A DNA stretch of 64,000 nt from Mesorhizobium sp. M2A.F.Ca.ET.046.03.2.1 (lineage in GTDB: Bacteria > Pseudomonadota > Alphaproteobacteria > Rhizobiales > Rhizobiaceae). Of this stretch, positions 35,282 through 45,528 are shown in pieces. The notes under the pieces are model-generated. The model saw nothing but the letters and a program-made list of their open reading frames with translations, made no database searches and was not told the origin of the DNA. Both the position numbers and the translations under genes were made by a program. The stretch spans positions 2,232,001 through 2,296,000 of the forward strand of contig NZ_CP034449.1 of assembly GCF_003952425.1 (NCBI RefSeq), read 5' to 3'. The number at the start of each line of letters is the position of its first letter. Within the stretch, counting starts at the first letter, position 1.

Positions 35282-36547
35282 ATGGCGGCTGCCACGGCAG
35301 GTTTTCCTGTCAGTCCGTCGCCGCCCGGGTGGAAGGGGTTTCAGTCCTTGTCGTTTGTGTTGCCCCAGTCGTCGTCCAGTGCGCGCTATGCCTTCGATGG
35401 CGTTCGCGCCCAGATTCGCGACCTGCACACGGAAAACATCGCCAACCTCGCGGTCCGCGCGCGGGAGCTCGGCGACGTCATCGCGCTCTGGTACGGCGAA
35501 GGCGATGTGGTGACGCCGGCCTTCATCCGCGACGCGGCAAAAGCGGCCTTCGACGAAGGCCTGACCTTCTACGTCCCCAACATGCGCGGGCATGGCCCGC
35601 TGAACGAAGCGCTGTCGGAATACCAGACGCGCATCCATGGCCGCCCGATCCCGATCGCACGCACCACGGTAACGCCGGGCGGCATGCAGGCGCTGTATCT
35701 TGCCCTGGAGCTGCTCGTCGATACCGGCACCAATGTCGTCTATGTCGCGCCGCAATGGCCCAACATCCACAACTCCATCCACCTGATCGGCGGCGAGCCG
35801 CGGCCGTTCGCCCTCGACTTCAAGGATGATTGGCGGCTCGACCTCGACCGGCTGTTCGCCACCTGCGACGCGCGCACCCGCGCGATCTTCCTGTCGACGC
35901 CGTCGAACCCGACCGGCTGGACCGCGTCACGCGAGGAGATGCAGGCGCTGCTGGACTTCAGCCGGCGCACCGGCATCTGGATCATTTCCGACGAGGTCTA
36001 TGGCCGGCTCTATTTCGACGGCGACGTCGCGCCCTCGATCCTGCAGATCGCCGAGGACGGCGACCGGGTGCTGTCGGTCAACAGTTTCTCGAAAGCCTGG
36101 GCGATGACCGGCTGGCGCATAGGCTGGCTGGCGCATCCGTCGGGCGTGGCCGACCAGCTCGGCGCCATGACGCAATACATCAACAGCGGCACCGCCGCGC
36201 CGATCCAGGCCGGCGCCGTGGCGGCGATCCGCCAGGGCGAGCCGCTGGTCGAAGACATCAGGCAACGGATCAGGACCGGCCTCGACCTCGCTTATGACCG
36301 GCTGGCCCGGATCCCCGGCGTCATCCTGCCGAGAAAACCGCGCGGCGGCATGTACGCATTCTTCGCCATGGAGGGCGAAGCCGATGCGCGGCAGGTCTGC
36401 GCCAGGATCCTGGAGACGGCGCGCGTCGGGCTGGCGCCCGGTCACCTGTTTGGAAATTCGGCGGCGGCATTCCTGCGCATGTGTGTGTGCCGCGACAGCG
36501 TTCAGATAGAAACGGCGCTCGAGCGCATGGTCGCCGCCATGAATTGA
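35282..36547 (+). CDS. class I/II PLP-dependent aminotransferase
   Basis: Aminotransferase of about 421 aa (fold type I). Key parts: VTPGGMQALYLALELL, STPSNPTGWTAS, ISDEVYGRLYF, the PLP-binding lysine in VNSFSKAWAMTGWRIGW, and a C-terminal Arg-containing FLRMCVCRDS. The ATG at 35282 is preferred over a TTG at 35267; neither has a clear ribosome binding site. Under operator site d. It may form an aryl-pyruvate (for example indolepyruvate from tryptophan), which would feed IorAB; this is inference. Confidence 0.85.
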   Translation: MAAATAGFPVSPSPPGWKGFQSLSFVLPQSSSSARYAFDGVRAQIRDLHTENIANLAVRARELGDVIALWYGEGDVVTPAFIRDAAKAAFDEGLTFYVPNMRGHGPLNEALSEYQTRIHGRPIPIARTTVTPGGMQALYLALELLVDTGTNVVYVAPQWPNIHNSIHLIGGEPRPFALDFKDDWRLDLDRLFATCDARTRAIFLSTPSNPTGWTASREEMQALLDFSRRTGIWIISDEVYGRLYFDGDVAPSILQIAEDGDRVLSVNSFSKAWAMTGWRIGWLAHPSGVADQLGAMTQYINSGTAAPIQAGAVAAIRQGEPLVEDIRQRIRTGLDLAYDRLARIPGVILPRKPRGGMYAFFAMEGEADARQVCARILETARVGLAPGHLFGNSAAAFLRMCVCRDSVQIETALERMVAAMN

Positions 36548-36635
36548 CGCCCCGCTGGGAGGCGGGACGGCAACAAACCGTGCGGGGCGAGCCCCGCCCG
36601 ATCGACAACAGAGGGAAGACCCAGAGGGAAAACCA

Positions 36636-37433
36636 ATGAGCTTTACGCGTCGCAATCTGCTTGTTCTGGCCGCCGCCATCGGCATCGCCGCCGGCCCCGC
36701 CACCGCCTATGCCGCCGATGTGCTCAATGTAGGCGCCTACCCGACCAATCCGCCTTTCGAATACAAGAACGAGAGCGGCACTTTCGAGGGCTTCGAGGTC
36801 GACATTGTCAACGAAGCGGCCAAGCGCATCGGCATGACCACCGATATCGCCGATCTCGGCTTCCAGGCGCTGTTCGCGGCTGTCAGTTCCAACCGCATCG
36901 ATGTCGCAATCTCGTCGATCACCATCACACCGGAGCGGTTGAAGACGCTCTCCTTCACCCAGCCCTACTATGATTCCGACATGGGCATCGCCACCAAGAC
37001 CGACAGCGCGATCAGCAAGGAAGCCGACCTCAAGGGCAAGGTCGTCGGCGTGCTCTCCGGCTCGACCGGCGAGACCTGGGTCAAGGACCATCAGGCAGCC
37101 GACGGCTTCAGCGACGTCAAGGGCTACGACACGCAGCAGAACCTGCTGCTCGACCTCAGCGCCGGCCGCGTCGATGCCGCCGTCAGCGACATCCCCGGCA
37201 TGCAGTATTCGTTCCAGAAGATGAAGGACCTCGTCGTCAAGGAACGCATCAAGACCGGCGAGCAGTACGGCTTGATGATGAGCAAGGACCATCCGCTGCT
37301 CGGCAAGCTCAACGACGCGCTGACGGCGATGAAGAAGGACGGCACGCTGGCCGCCATCCACAAGAAGTGGTTCGGCACCGACGCGCCGGCCGATTCCTCG
37401 ACGGTCAAGGAAATGCCGCTGCCCAAGGCCTGA
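36636..37433 (+). CDS. amino-acid ABC transporter substrate-binding protein (family 3)
   Basis: Periplasmic binding protein of 265 aa with a Tat-like signal (FTRRNLLVLAAAIGIAAG, cleavage near AYAADV). The family 3 blocks are FEYKNESGTFEGFEVDIVNE and ITPERLKTLSFTQPYYDSDMG. AT-rich leader with AGAGGGAAAACC before the ATG. Followed by a hairpin and then its permease. Ligand probably an amino acid or related cation. Confidence 0.9.
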   Translation: MSFTRRNLLVLAAAIGIAAGPATAYAADVLNVGAYPTNPPFEYKNESGTFEGFEVDIVNEAAKRIGMTTDIADLGFQALFAAVSSNRIDVAISSITITPERLKTLSFTQPYYDSDMGIATKTDSAISKEADLKGKVVGVLSGSTGETWVKDHQAADGFSDVKGYDTQQNLLLDLSAGRVDAAVSDIPGMQYSFQKMKDLVVKERIKTGEQYGLMMSKDHPLLGKLNDALTAMKKDGTLAAIHKKWFGTDAPADSSTVKEMPLPKA

Positions 37434-37455
37434 GCGGCCACCGGCAAAACGAGCG

Positions 37456-37482
37456 ACGTGCCGGCTCCAAAGGCCGGCACGT
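37456..37482 (+). terminator. stem-loop between binding-protein and permease genes
   Basis: Perfect 10-bp stem ACGTGCCGGC / GCCGGCACGT with a 7-base loop, followed by CTTGTTTG. It lies 23 bp after the SBP stop and 112 bp before the permease. It probably acts as a partial terminator or mRNA stabiliser so that SBP exceeds permease. Confidence 0.7.
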
Positions 37483-37593
37483 CTTGTTTGACGCGTGACG
37501 TCCCCGGACCACCACGCTTTCGGCCAATCCGATTTCGATAGTCCGGGTCCTGTCAGGGCATCGCATGACGCAACACGGTCCGGGAACGCTCCC

Positions 37594-38268
37594 ATGTCGC
37601 TGATCGACACCTTCTTCAATCCCGAGGTCATTGCGTCGAGTTTGCCGGCGCTGCTGCGCGGCTTCCTCAACACGCTGCTGCTGGGGATCATGAGCATCGT
37701 CATCGGCATCGCGGTGGGGCTGGCGATCAGCCTGCTGCGGCTCTACGGACCGAAGCCGCTGCGGTGGCTGGCCATCGGCTATACCGACATCTTCCGCGCC
37801 CTGCCGGTGCTGGTGGTGCTGATCCTGATCTATTACGCCCTGCCCTTCCTCGGCATCCGCCTGTCATCCTGGGCATCGGCCGTGACTGCGTTCGCCATCA
37901 TCATGTCGGCCTATTCGGCCGAGGTTTTCCGCTCCGGCATCGAAAGCATTCCGAAGGGCCAGTTCGAGGCGGCGCAGGCGCTCGGCCTCCCCTTCATGCT
38001 CACCTTGCGCAAGGTGGTGCTGCCGCAGGCGATCCGCGTGGTCATCCCGCCGATGACCAGCAACTGCGTCTCGATGTTCAAGGATACCTCGCTCGCCTCG
38101 ACGGTGGCGCTGCCGGAACTTCTGAAGGAAGCGACCAACGCGCAATCGCTCTACGCCAACCCCTCGCCGCTGATCGGGGCCGCGTTGGTCTACCTCATCT
38201 TCCTCTGGCCGATGGTGCGCCTCGTCAGCCTGCTCGAGCGCCGCTTCAAGGACGAGAAAGCGCGCTGA
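37594..38268 (+). CDS. amino-acid ABC transporter permease (HisM/GlnP type)
   Basis: Membrane permease of 224 aa, with FLNTLLLGIMSIVIGIAVGL as the first strong helix, the RALPVLVVLILIYYALP helix typical of polar amino-acid permeases, and the EAA loop AQALGLPFMLTLRKVVLPQAIR. The ATG at 37594 is used; the longer frame from 37495 is rejected. No ATPase gene follows; the next gene is a PLP enzyme, so an ATPase encoded elsewhere must serve it. Confidence 0.88.
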   Translation: MSLIDTFFNPEVIASSLPALLRGFLNTLLLGIMSIVIGIAVGLAISLLRLYGPKPLRWLAIGYTDIFRALPVLVVLILIYYALPFLGIRLSSWASAVTAFAIIMSAYSAEVFRSGIESIPKGQFEAAQALGLPFMLTLRKVVLPQAIRVVIPPMTSNCVSMFKDTSLASTVALPELLKEATNAQSLYANPSPLIGAALVYLIFLWPMVRLVSLLERRFKDEKAR

Positions 38269-38319
38269 CCGCCATCGATACCCGTCCCCCCGCCCAAGTC
38301 CCTCGCAGGAGCCTGCCCC

Positions 38320-39606
38320 GTGAACAAGCATCAGACCGACAGCACCAGCGCCGCCTTCCCGGTCGAAAAGATCCGCGCCATGTTTCCCGCCTTGCAGCGG
38401 GCCGGCGATTTCATCTTCATGGACAATGCCGCGGGCGCCCAGATCCCGCAAAGCGTGCTCGATGCGGTGACCAACCATCTGGTGTCGCACAATGTGCAGC
38501 GCGGCGGCCGCTATGGCCGCAGCGTCACCGTCGACCAGTCGGTCGCGACGGCGCGCGAGAGCGTCGCGCTCCTGATCAACGCCTACAGCCCGTCCGAAAT
38601 CTGCTTCGGCATGAACGCGACCTCGTTCATCCGCCTGGTCAGCCTCGGCATCGGCCAGATGCTCGCCAAGGACGCGGATGGGGGACGCGACGAGATCATC
38701 GTCACCGACATGGATCACGACGCCAACATCGCCACCTGGTTGGCGCTGGAGCCGGCCGGCGCGAAGTTCAAATGGTGGCGCATGCGCGAGGACGGCAATC
38801 TGCATGTCGATGACCTCAAGCCGCTGGTGTCGGAGCGCACCCGCCTCGTCGCCTGCACGGTGACGGCGCATTCGATCGGCTCGATCGTCGACGTCGCCTC
38901 GGTGGCCAGGATCGCGCATGCGGCGGGCGCCGAAGTGTTCCTCGACTGCGTGCATTACGGACCGCACGGGCTGATGGACGTGCAGGCCTGGGACTGCGAC
39001 TATCTCGTGTGCTCCGGCTACAAGAATTTCTCGCCGCATATGGGCTTCCTGTGGGGCCACTTCGACACGCTGAAGCGGCTGCCGACCTTCCGCGAGGATT
39101 TCATTCCCGACGAACCGCCCTACAAGGTCGAGGCCGGCACCTTCATCTACGAGAACGTGTCGGGCATGGACGCGGCGGTGCGCTACCTGGAATCGATCGG
39201 CCGCAATTTCCTGCCCGAGAACAACCGCTCGCGCCGCGACAACATCGTCGCCGGCATGAACGCCATCCGTGACTACGAGCTGGTGCTGGCGCGCGAGATG
39301 ATGAAGGTGCTGAAGGACGGCAATGCCACGATCTACGGCGTCGCCGACGAGGCGCGCATCACCGAGCGCGTGCCGACCTTCTGCTTCAATATCGGCAAGC
39401 TTTCGCCGCAGCGGATCGTCGAGGAGATGGCGGCCATGCAGATCGGCATCCGCGACGGCCACATGTATGCGCCGCGGCTGATGAAGCGGCTCAACCTGTC
39501 GATGGACAGCGGCGCGATCCGCGCCTCGCTTGTGCACTACAACACGGTGGAGGAAGTGCACAAATTCGGTGAGGCGCTGCGGGCGATCATCGCGAAGTTG
39601 TCGTGA
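38320..39606 (+). CDS. cysteine-desulfurase-like PLP enzyme (class V aminotransferase)
   Basis: PLP enzyme of 428 aa of the SufS/NifS-like class V fold (cysteine desulfurase-like subgroup). Contains [35 protein letters not shown] block, [19 protein letters not shown] and the PLP lysine in [16 protein letters not shown]. The persulfide-forming cysteine loop of true desulfurases is not evident in the expected C-terminal part, so it may be a different lyase or transaminase. It ends the amino-acid transport unit and probably acts on the imported compound. Confidence 0.82.
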   Translation: MNKHQTDSTSAAFPVEKIRAMFPALQRAGDFIFMDNAAGAQIPQSVLDAVTNHLVSHNVQRGGRYGRSVTVDQSVATARESVALLINAYSPSEICFGMNATSFIRLVSLGIGQMLAKDADGGRDEIIVTDMDHDANIATWLALEPAGAKFKWWRMREDGNLHVDDLKPLVSERTRLVACTVTAHSIGSIVDVASVARIAHAAGAEVFLDCVHYGPHGLMDVQAWDCDYLVCSGYKNFSPHMGFLWGHFDTLKRLPTFREDFIPDEPPYKVEAGTFIYENVSGMDAAVRYLESIGRNFLPENNRSRRDNIVAGMNAIRDYELVLAREMMKVLKDGNATIYGVADEARITERVPTFCFNIGKLSPQRIVEEMAAMQIGIRDGHMYAPRLMKRLNLSMDSGAIRASLVHYNTVEEVHKFGEALRAIIAKLS

Positions 39607-39622
39607 TCCCGACCACCTCCGC

Positions 39623-39791
39623 GTCGTCATCCAAGGAGCGAAGCGACGCGCGCAGACCCGAGGATCCATTCCGTGACGTCGATGCGTTGCCACGGTGCAG
39701 AACTCTGCTCCGCTGCGTTTGTGACCTGGGTAACGGCATGGATTCTAGGGTCTGCGCGCTGCTTCGCAGCGCTCCGCCCTAGGATGACGAC
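39623..39791. repeat. long imperfect palindromic repeat, family A copy 2
   Basis: The arms begin GTCGTCATCC and end GGATGACGAC, with inner AGACCCGAGGATCCATTCCG shared with the element at 10811-11005. It lies between convergent genes (cysteine-desulfurase-like and dppF) and could act as a bidirectional terminator. Confidence 0.8.
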
Positions 39792-39830
39792 CTCTGGGGT
39801 CACCGCCCTCTGGGACAGCGACCTGTGGCC

Positions 39831-40651
<821 letters not shown>

Positions 40652-40655
<4 letters not shown>

Positions 40656-41503
40656 GCGCCGGCTCCTGAAGGCGCGGCCTCGAACAGCATGTCCGTGACG
40701 GTCGGCAGCCGGTCGCCGACGGCGTTTTCCGGCAGCGCCGAGAGCAGCGCGCGCGTGTAGTTGCTCTTCGGCGATTCAAACAGCGACAGCACGTCGGCCT
40801 CTTCCATCTTGCGGCCCTTGTACTGGACGATGACGCGGTCGGCGGTTTCGGCCACCACGCCCATATTGTGAGTAATCATGATCAGGCCCATGCTGTATTT
40901 GGCCTGCAGCGAGACCAGCAGATCGAGGATCTGTTTCTGGATGGTGACGTCGAGCGCGGTGGTCGGCTCGTCGGCGATCAGGAGCTTCGGATTGCAGGCG
41001 ATCGCCATCGCGATCATGACGCGCTGGCACTGGCCGCCCGACATCTGGTGCGGGAAGGAGTTCAGCCGGTCGGCGGGATCCGGGATGCCGACCTGCTTGA
41101 AGAGCTCGATGGCGCGTGCCCGGCGCTGGGCCTTGTCCATGCCCATATGGAAGCGCAGCACTTCCTCGATCTGGAAGCCGACGGTGAAGCAGGGATTGAG
41201 GCTGGCAACCGGCTCCTGGAAGATCATGGCGACGTCCTTGCCGATGATCTTGCGGCGGTCGGCCGGGCTGATCTTCAACAGGTCGCGGCCGTTGAAATTC
41301 ATGCGGTCGGCGGTGACGGTCGCCGTCCATGGTAGGAGGCCCATCACGGCCAGCATCGACACCGATTTGCCGGAGCCGGATTCGCCGACGATGGCGAGCA
41401 CCTCGCGCTCGTCGACATGGAGCGAGACGCCGTCGACGGCGCGGAACGGACCCGACGCGGTCTGGAATTCGACGACGAGGTTCTGGATGTCGAGCAGCGC
41501 CAT
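40652..41503 (-). CDS. dppD: dipeptide ABC transporter ATPase DppD
   Basis: ATPase of 283 aa: Walker A GESGSGKSV, signature MSGGQCQRVMIAMAI, Walker [16 protein letters not shown]-loop ITHNMG, with the peptide-transporter C-terminal extension. The ATG at 41503 shares the overlapping TGATG with the dppC stop; a GTG at 41506 is not needed. Confidence 0.93.
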
Positions 41504-42411
41504 CACGACCTCCTGAGCTTGGGATCAAGCGCATCGCGCAGGCCGTCGCCGATCAGGTTGATGGCAAGCACGGTGATGAGGATGGCGAGGCCGGGGAAGG
41601 TGACCACCCACCAGGCGCGCAGGATGAACTCGCGCGCCGAGGCAAGCATGGTGCCCCATTCCGGCGTCGGCGGCTGCGCGCCGAGACCGAGGAAGCCGAG
41701 CGCGGCCGCTTCGAGGATGGCGTTGGAGAAGGACAGCGTGCCCTGGACGATCAGCGGCGCCAGGCAGTTGGGCAATATGGTGGCGAGCATCAGCCTGAGA
41801 TGGCCGGCGCCGGCGACTTTCGCCGCCACGACATATTCTCGGCTCTTCTCAGCCATCACGGCGGCGCGCACCAGGCGGGCGAAATGCGGCTGCAGGACGA
41901 GCGCGATCGCCAGCATGGCGTTGAACAGGCCGGGCCCGAGGATCGTCACCAGCACCAGCGCCAGCAGCAGCGACGGGAAGGCCAGGATCAGGTCCATGAC
42001 GCGCATGATCGCGACGTCGACCCAGCCGCGGAAATAGCCGGCGAGCAGGCCGAGCGTGATGCCGCCAGTGAGCGCCAGCGTGACCACCACCGCGCCGATC
42101 AGCAGCGAGAAGCGTGCGCCATAGAGCAGGCGCGAGAGGATGTCGCGGCCGACCGGATCGGTGCCGAGCAGATATTGCGTCGAGCCGCCTGCCTGCCAGG
42201 CGGGCGGCCTGAGGAACGCGGTCTTGTCCTGCACGTCGGGCGCATAGGGCGCGAGCAGCGGTGCGAAGAGGGCCGCCAGCACCAAAAGGATGAACACGAA
42301 CAGGCCGATGACGGCGCCGCGGTTCACCGAGAAATAGTGCCAGAAGGTTTTTAGCCCGGTGAGGCGATCCGGACTTCCGGCGGCCATCGGAGCGATTTCG
42401 GTCTGGGTCAT
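41503..42411 (-). CDS. dppC: dipeptide ABC transporter permease DppC
   Basis: Permease of 302 aa: cytoplasmic N-terminus, helix AVIGLFVFILLVLAALFAPLLA, block YLLGTDPVGRDILSRLLYGAR, EAA-type AAKVAGAGHLRLMLATILPN. Directly abuts dppB (42412). Member of the dppABCDF operon. Confidence 0.93.
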   Translation of the reverse strand: MTQTEIAPMAAGSPDRLTGLKTFWHYFSVNRGAVIGLFVFILLVLAALFAPLLAPYAPDVQDKTAFLRPPAWQAGGSTQYLLGTDPVGRDILSRLLYGARFSLLIGAVVVTLALTGGITLGLLAGYFRGWVDVAIMRVMDLILAFPSLLLALVLVTILGPGLFNAMLAIALVLQPHFARLVRAAVMAEKSREYVVAAKVAGAGHLRLMLATILPNCLAPLIVQGTLSFSNAILEAAALGFLGLGAQPPTPEWGTMLASAREFILRAWWVVTFPGLAILITVLAINLIGDGLRDALDPKLRRS

Positions 42412-43425
42412 TTATGCCGCCCTGATGCGTGGGTTGATGACGGCATAGAGCACATCGACGATGAGGTTCACCGCCATGACGATGAGCGCGATCAAAAGCA
42501 GGCCCGACTGCACGACGACATAGTCGCGCTTGAAGATGGAATCGACCATCCATTTGCCGATGCCCGGCCAGGCGAAGATGGTCTCGGTGAGGATGGCGCC
42601 GGCCAGCAGCGTGCCGACCTGCAGGCCGATGGTGGTGACGACCGGGATCAGCGCGTTGCGCAGCGCATGCACGCCGATGACGCGCGCCCCCGAAAGGCCT
42701 TTGGCGCGGGCGGTGCGGACATAGTCCTCGCCCAGCACCTCGAGCATCGCCGAGCGCGTCTGGCGCGCGATCACCGCCAGCGGAATGGTGCCGAGCACGA
42801 TCGCCGGCAGGACGAGGTGGCTAAGCGCGGAGCGGAACGCGTCCCACTTGCCGTGGAGCAGGCTGTCGATGGTCATGAAGCCGGTGATCGGCTTGAAGAA
42901 AAACTGCAGGCCGATGCGGCCCGAGACCGGCGTCCAGCCGAGATAGCCGGAAAAGAAGATGATGAGCAAAAGGCCCCACCAAAAGATCGGCATCGAATAG
43001 CCGACAAGGGCCGTGCCCATCAGCGACTGGTCGAACCATGAGCCGCGCTTGACGGCGGCGAAGATGCCGGCGGGGATGCCGATCACCATGGCGAAGATCA
43101 TGGCGAAGAAGGAGAGTTCCAGCGTCGCCGGGAAGAGCGTCTTGAACTCCTCGAGCACTGGGCGCTTGGACGAGATGGAAACGCCGAAATCGCCGGTGGC
43201 GACCTCACCGACATAGCGCGCATACTGCTCCCAGATCGGCAGATTGTAGCCGAACTGTTGCTTGAGCTCTTCATAGCGGGCGGGGGCGACGCCATGCTCG
43301 CCGGCCATGGCCAGGATCGGATCGCCGGGCAGCAGCCGGACAAAGGCGAAGGCACAGATGGTGATACCGACCAAAGTCGGGATCAGGAGGGCGATTTTGT
43401 TGAGAAGATATCGGAGCATCGTCAA
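42412..43425 (-). CDS. dppB: dipeptide ABC transporter permease DppB
   Basis: Permease of 337 aa: MLRYLLNKIALLIPTLVGIT start, LPGDPILAMAGEHG loop, EAA block VIGVHALRNALIPVVTTIGL. First permease after dppA; a strong stem-loop separates the two genes. Confidence 0.93.
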   Translation of the reverse strand: MTMLRYLLNKIALLIPTLVGITICAFAFVRLLPGDPILAMAGEHGVAPARYEELKQQFGYNLPIWEQYARYVGEVATGDFGVSISSKRPVLEEFKTLFPATLELSFFAMIFAMVIGIPAGIFAAVKRGSWFDQSLMGTALVGYSMPIFWWGLLLIIFFSGYLGWTPVSGRIGLQFFFKPITGFMTIDSLLHGKWDAFRSALSHLVLPAIVLGTIPLAVIARQTRSAMLEVLGEDYVRTARAKGLSGARVIGVHALRNALIPVVTTIGLQVGTLLAGAILTETIFAWPGIGKWMVDSIFKRDYVVVQSGLLLIALIVMAVNLIVDVLYAVINPRIRAA

Positions 43426-43432
43426 ATGGAGC

Positions 43433-43460
43433 GGGGCGGCGCTGGAATTAGCGCCGCCCC
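43433..43460 (-). terminator. stem-loop between dppA and dppB
   Basis: Perfect 11-bp stem GGGGCGGCGCT / AGCGCCGCCCC with loop GGAATT, in the 45-bp gap after the dppA stop. No U-run follows on the minus strand, so it is better read as an mRNA stabiliser or attenuator than a full terminator. Confidence 0.7.
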
Positions 43461-43470
43461 GTTCGCAATA

Positions 43471-45069
43471 TTATTCGGCCTTGTCAACGCCGTCGAAGCG
43501 GTGAATGCCGAGCGGGTCCATCTTAAAGCCGCTGACATTGTTGCGAACGACCGCGTAGACCTGGCTGTGAGCCAGCAGGAAAGCCGGAGCCTGCTTGGCG
43601 AAGATCACCTGCGCCTGCTCATAGAGCTTGGTGCGCTCGGCCTGGTCGCTGGTCTTCTTGGCCTTCTGGATCAGGTCCTCGAAGTCCTTGTCGCACCAGC
43701 TGGAGTAGTTCGAGACGCCGACGGCGGAGCAGGCGAAGAGAGTGGCGAAGAAGTTGTCCGGATCGCCATTGTCGCCGGTCCAGCCGATCTGGAAGGCGCC
43801 CGGACGGTCCTTCTTCTTGCCTTCCTCGCGATACTTCGTCCATTCGTAGTTGACGATGGTCGCCTTGACGCCGACCTTGGCCCAGTCGGCCTGGATCAGC
43901 TCGGCGGCGCGTTGGAAGTTCGGGTTATACGGGCGAACGCGGTCGGAAGCCCAGAGCTGGATTTCCTTCAAGCCGGCAGCCTCGAGCACCTTCTTGGCCT
44001 CATCCGGATTGTAGGCGTCGGTCTTCACGTCCTTGTCCCACGACCACATGGTCGGCGGGATGAGGTTTTCGGCCGGTGTGGCGCCGGCATCCTGGAACAG
44101 CGACTTGATCAGCGCCTCCCGGTCGATCGCCTGGTTGAGCGCGTGGCGCACTTCCGGCTTGTCGAGCGGCGGGATCGTGGTGTTGTAGCTCATATAGCCG
44201 ATGTTGAGGCCGGCCTGATCCATCAAGGTCACGTCCTTGTTGGCCTTGATGGTGGCGATGTCGGCCGGATTCGGATACGGAGCCACGTCGCACTCGCCGG
44301 CCAGCACCTTCTGGATGCGGGCGGTCGCGTCAGGCGTGATGGCGAAGACCAGATCGTCGATCTTTTCCTTGCCCTTGAAATAATCCGGATTGGCCGCATA
44401 GCGGATGACGGCGTCGAGCTGGTAGTCGACGAACTGAAACGGACCGGTGCCGATCGGCTTGGTCGAGAAGTCGGCCATCTTGCCGTCCTTCTCGAGCTGA
44501 TCGGCATATTCCTTCGACACGATCGAGGCGAAGTCCATGCCGAGATTGGCCAGCATCGGCGCGTTCGGCTCGGTCAGCGTCAGCTTGACGGTGAGGTCGT
44601 CGACCTTCTCCCACTTGGCGACATATTTCGGCATGTCCATGCCGGTGTAATAGTCCCAGGTGAGGTTCGGCAGATACTTGTCGCCGTTCCACGGGTTCTG
44701 CTTGTTGAACTGGCGATCGAAGGAGAAGACGACGTCATCGGCGTTGAGGTCGCGCGTCGGCTTGAAATAATCGGTGGTCTGGAACTTCACACCCGGATGC
44801 AGATGGAAAGTGTAGACAAGGCCGTCGTCGGAAATTTCCCATTTGTCGGCAAGACCGGGCTCGATCTCCGTGCCGCCATGCTTGAACTCGACCAGTCGCG
44901 AATAGACCGTGCGCGACGAAGCGTCGAAGTCGTTGCCGCCGGTCGTCGTGCCGGGGTCGAAATTGGCCGGCGACGCTTCCGAGCAATAAACGAGCGTCTT
45001 GGCACTGGCCATGCCGCTGAGGACGCTTGCAGCCAGCAACGCGGCTGCAAAAGTCATTGTCTTTTTCAT
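43471..45069 (-). CDS. dppA: dipeptide-binding protein DppA
   Basis: Periplasmic binding protein of 532 aa with a Sec signal (MTFAAALLAASVLSGMASAK). Strong resemblance to DppA throughout: LVYCSEASPANFDPG, SSRTVYSRLVEF, FKPTRDLNADDVVFSFDRQ, MDFASIVSKEYAD, MPYPNPAD-type VAPYPNPADIAT, IGWTGDNGDPDNFFATLF. Imports dipeptides (and in some bacteria heme precursors such as delta-aminolevulinate). Transcribed from the AT-rich region right of 45069. Confidence 0.95.
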   Translation of the reverse strand: MKKTMTFAAALLAASVLSGMASAKTLVYCSEASPANFDPGTTTGGNDFDASSRTVYSRLVEFKHGGTEIEPGLADKWEISDDGLVYTFHLHPGVKFQTTDYFKPTRDLNADDVVFSFDRQFNKQNPWNGDKYLPNLTWDYYTGMDMPKYVAKWEKVDDLTVKLTLTEPNAPMLANLGMDFASIVSKEYADQLEKDGKMADFSTKPIGTGPFQFVDYQLDAVIRYAANPDYFKGKEKIDDLVFAITPDATARIQKVLAGECDVAPYPNPADIATIKANKDVTLMDQAGLNIGYMSYNTTIPPLDKPEVRHALNQAIDREALIKSLFQDAGATPAENLIPPTMWSWDKDVKTDAYNPDEAKKVLEAAGLKEIQLWASDRVRPYNPNFQRAAELIQADWAKVGVKATIVNYEWTKYREEGKKKDRPGAFQIGWTGDNGDPDNFFATLFACSAVGVSNYSSWCDKDFEDLIQKAKKTSDQAERTKLYEQAQVIFAKQAPAFLLAHSQVYAVVRNNVSGFKMDPLGIHRFDGVDKAE

Positions 45070-45528
45070 TGAGCACTCCCTGATGTTCTCTCAAGCCCCT
45101 CTATCAGGCTCGCGAAGGGCGCATATAAGCACCGTTTCTTCGCCTTTGGAACACCTCGTGTGCGTACCCCATGGGAAGCAGGAAAAGAATCTAGATTATG
45201 CTCCAATAATAGAAAAAATAAGCATTCTTTTCCGCTCACAACATTATTAACGACGGCATTTTTTTATTGATCGGCTGTCTTGGGGAACGAGCCCGTGAGG
45301 CCGCGCCGCCGGACGTCCGCCTGCCCTCCAGGCTGACGCGGGAGGCCATCGAGGAGCGGATTTCGACGGCAAATCTTTCCCCGCCCTGCCGCTGGGGCAA
45401 GGCTTGCACGGTCGCAGATAGAGGCAATACATAGATGATGGGCGGGATTTCCCGGAAAATCCGAACCGGCGTGGAGGACGCTTCTTGCGGAAGCGGGCGC
45501 CCATATCGAAGGCGACAGGGAGAGACAG
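45070..45528. other. divergent promoter region dppA / acyl-CoA ligase
   Basis: 459 bp without a credible ORF. 45180-45260 is markedly AT-rich and probably holds the dppA promoter on the minus strand. On the plus strand TTGCAC (45404) and ATACAT (45427) are 17 bp apart, a weak sigma-70-like promoter for the acyl-CoA ligase gene with a leader of about 95 bases. Confidence 0.4.

Noticed and set aside
37864..39693. 609-aa minus-strand frame opposite the permease and class V PLP enzyme
   Set aside because: Shadow frame; it also runs through a palindromic repeat and lacks any recognisable domain.
43258..45072. 604-aa plus-strand frame opposite dppA
   Set aside because: Shadow of dppA, which matches DppA along its whole length.
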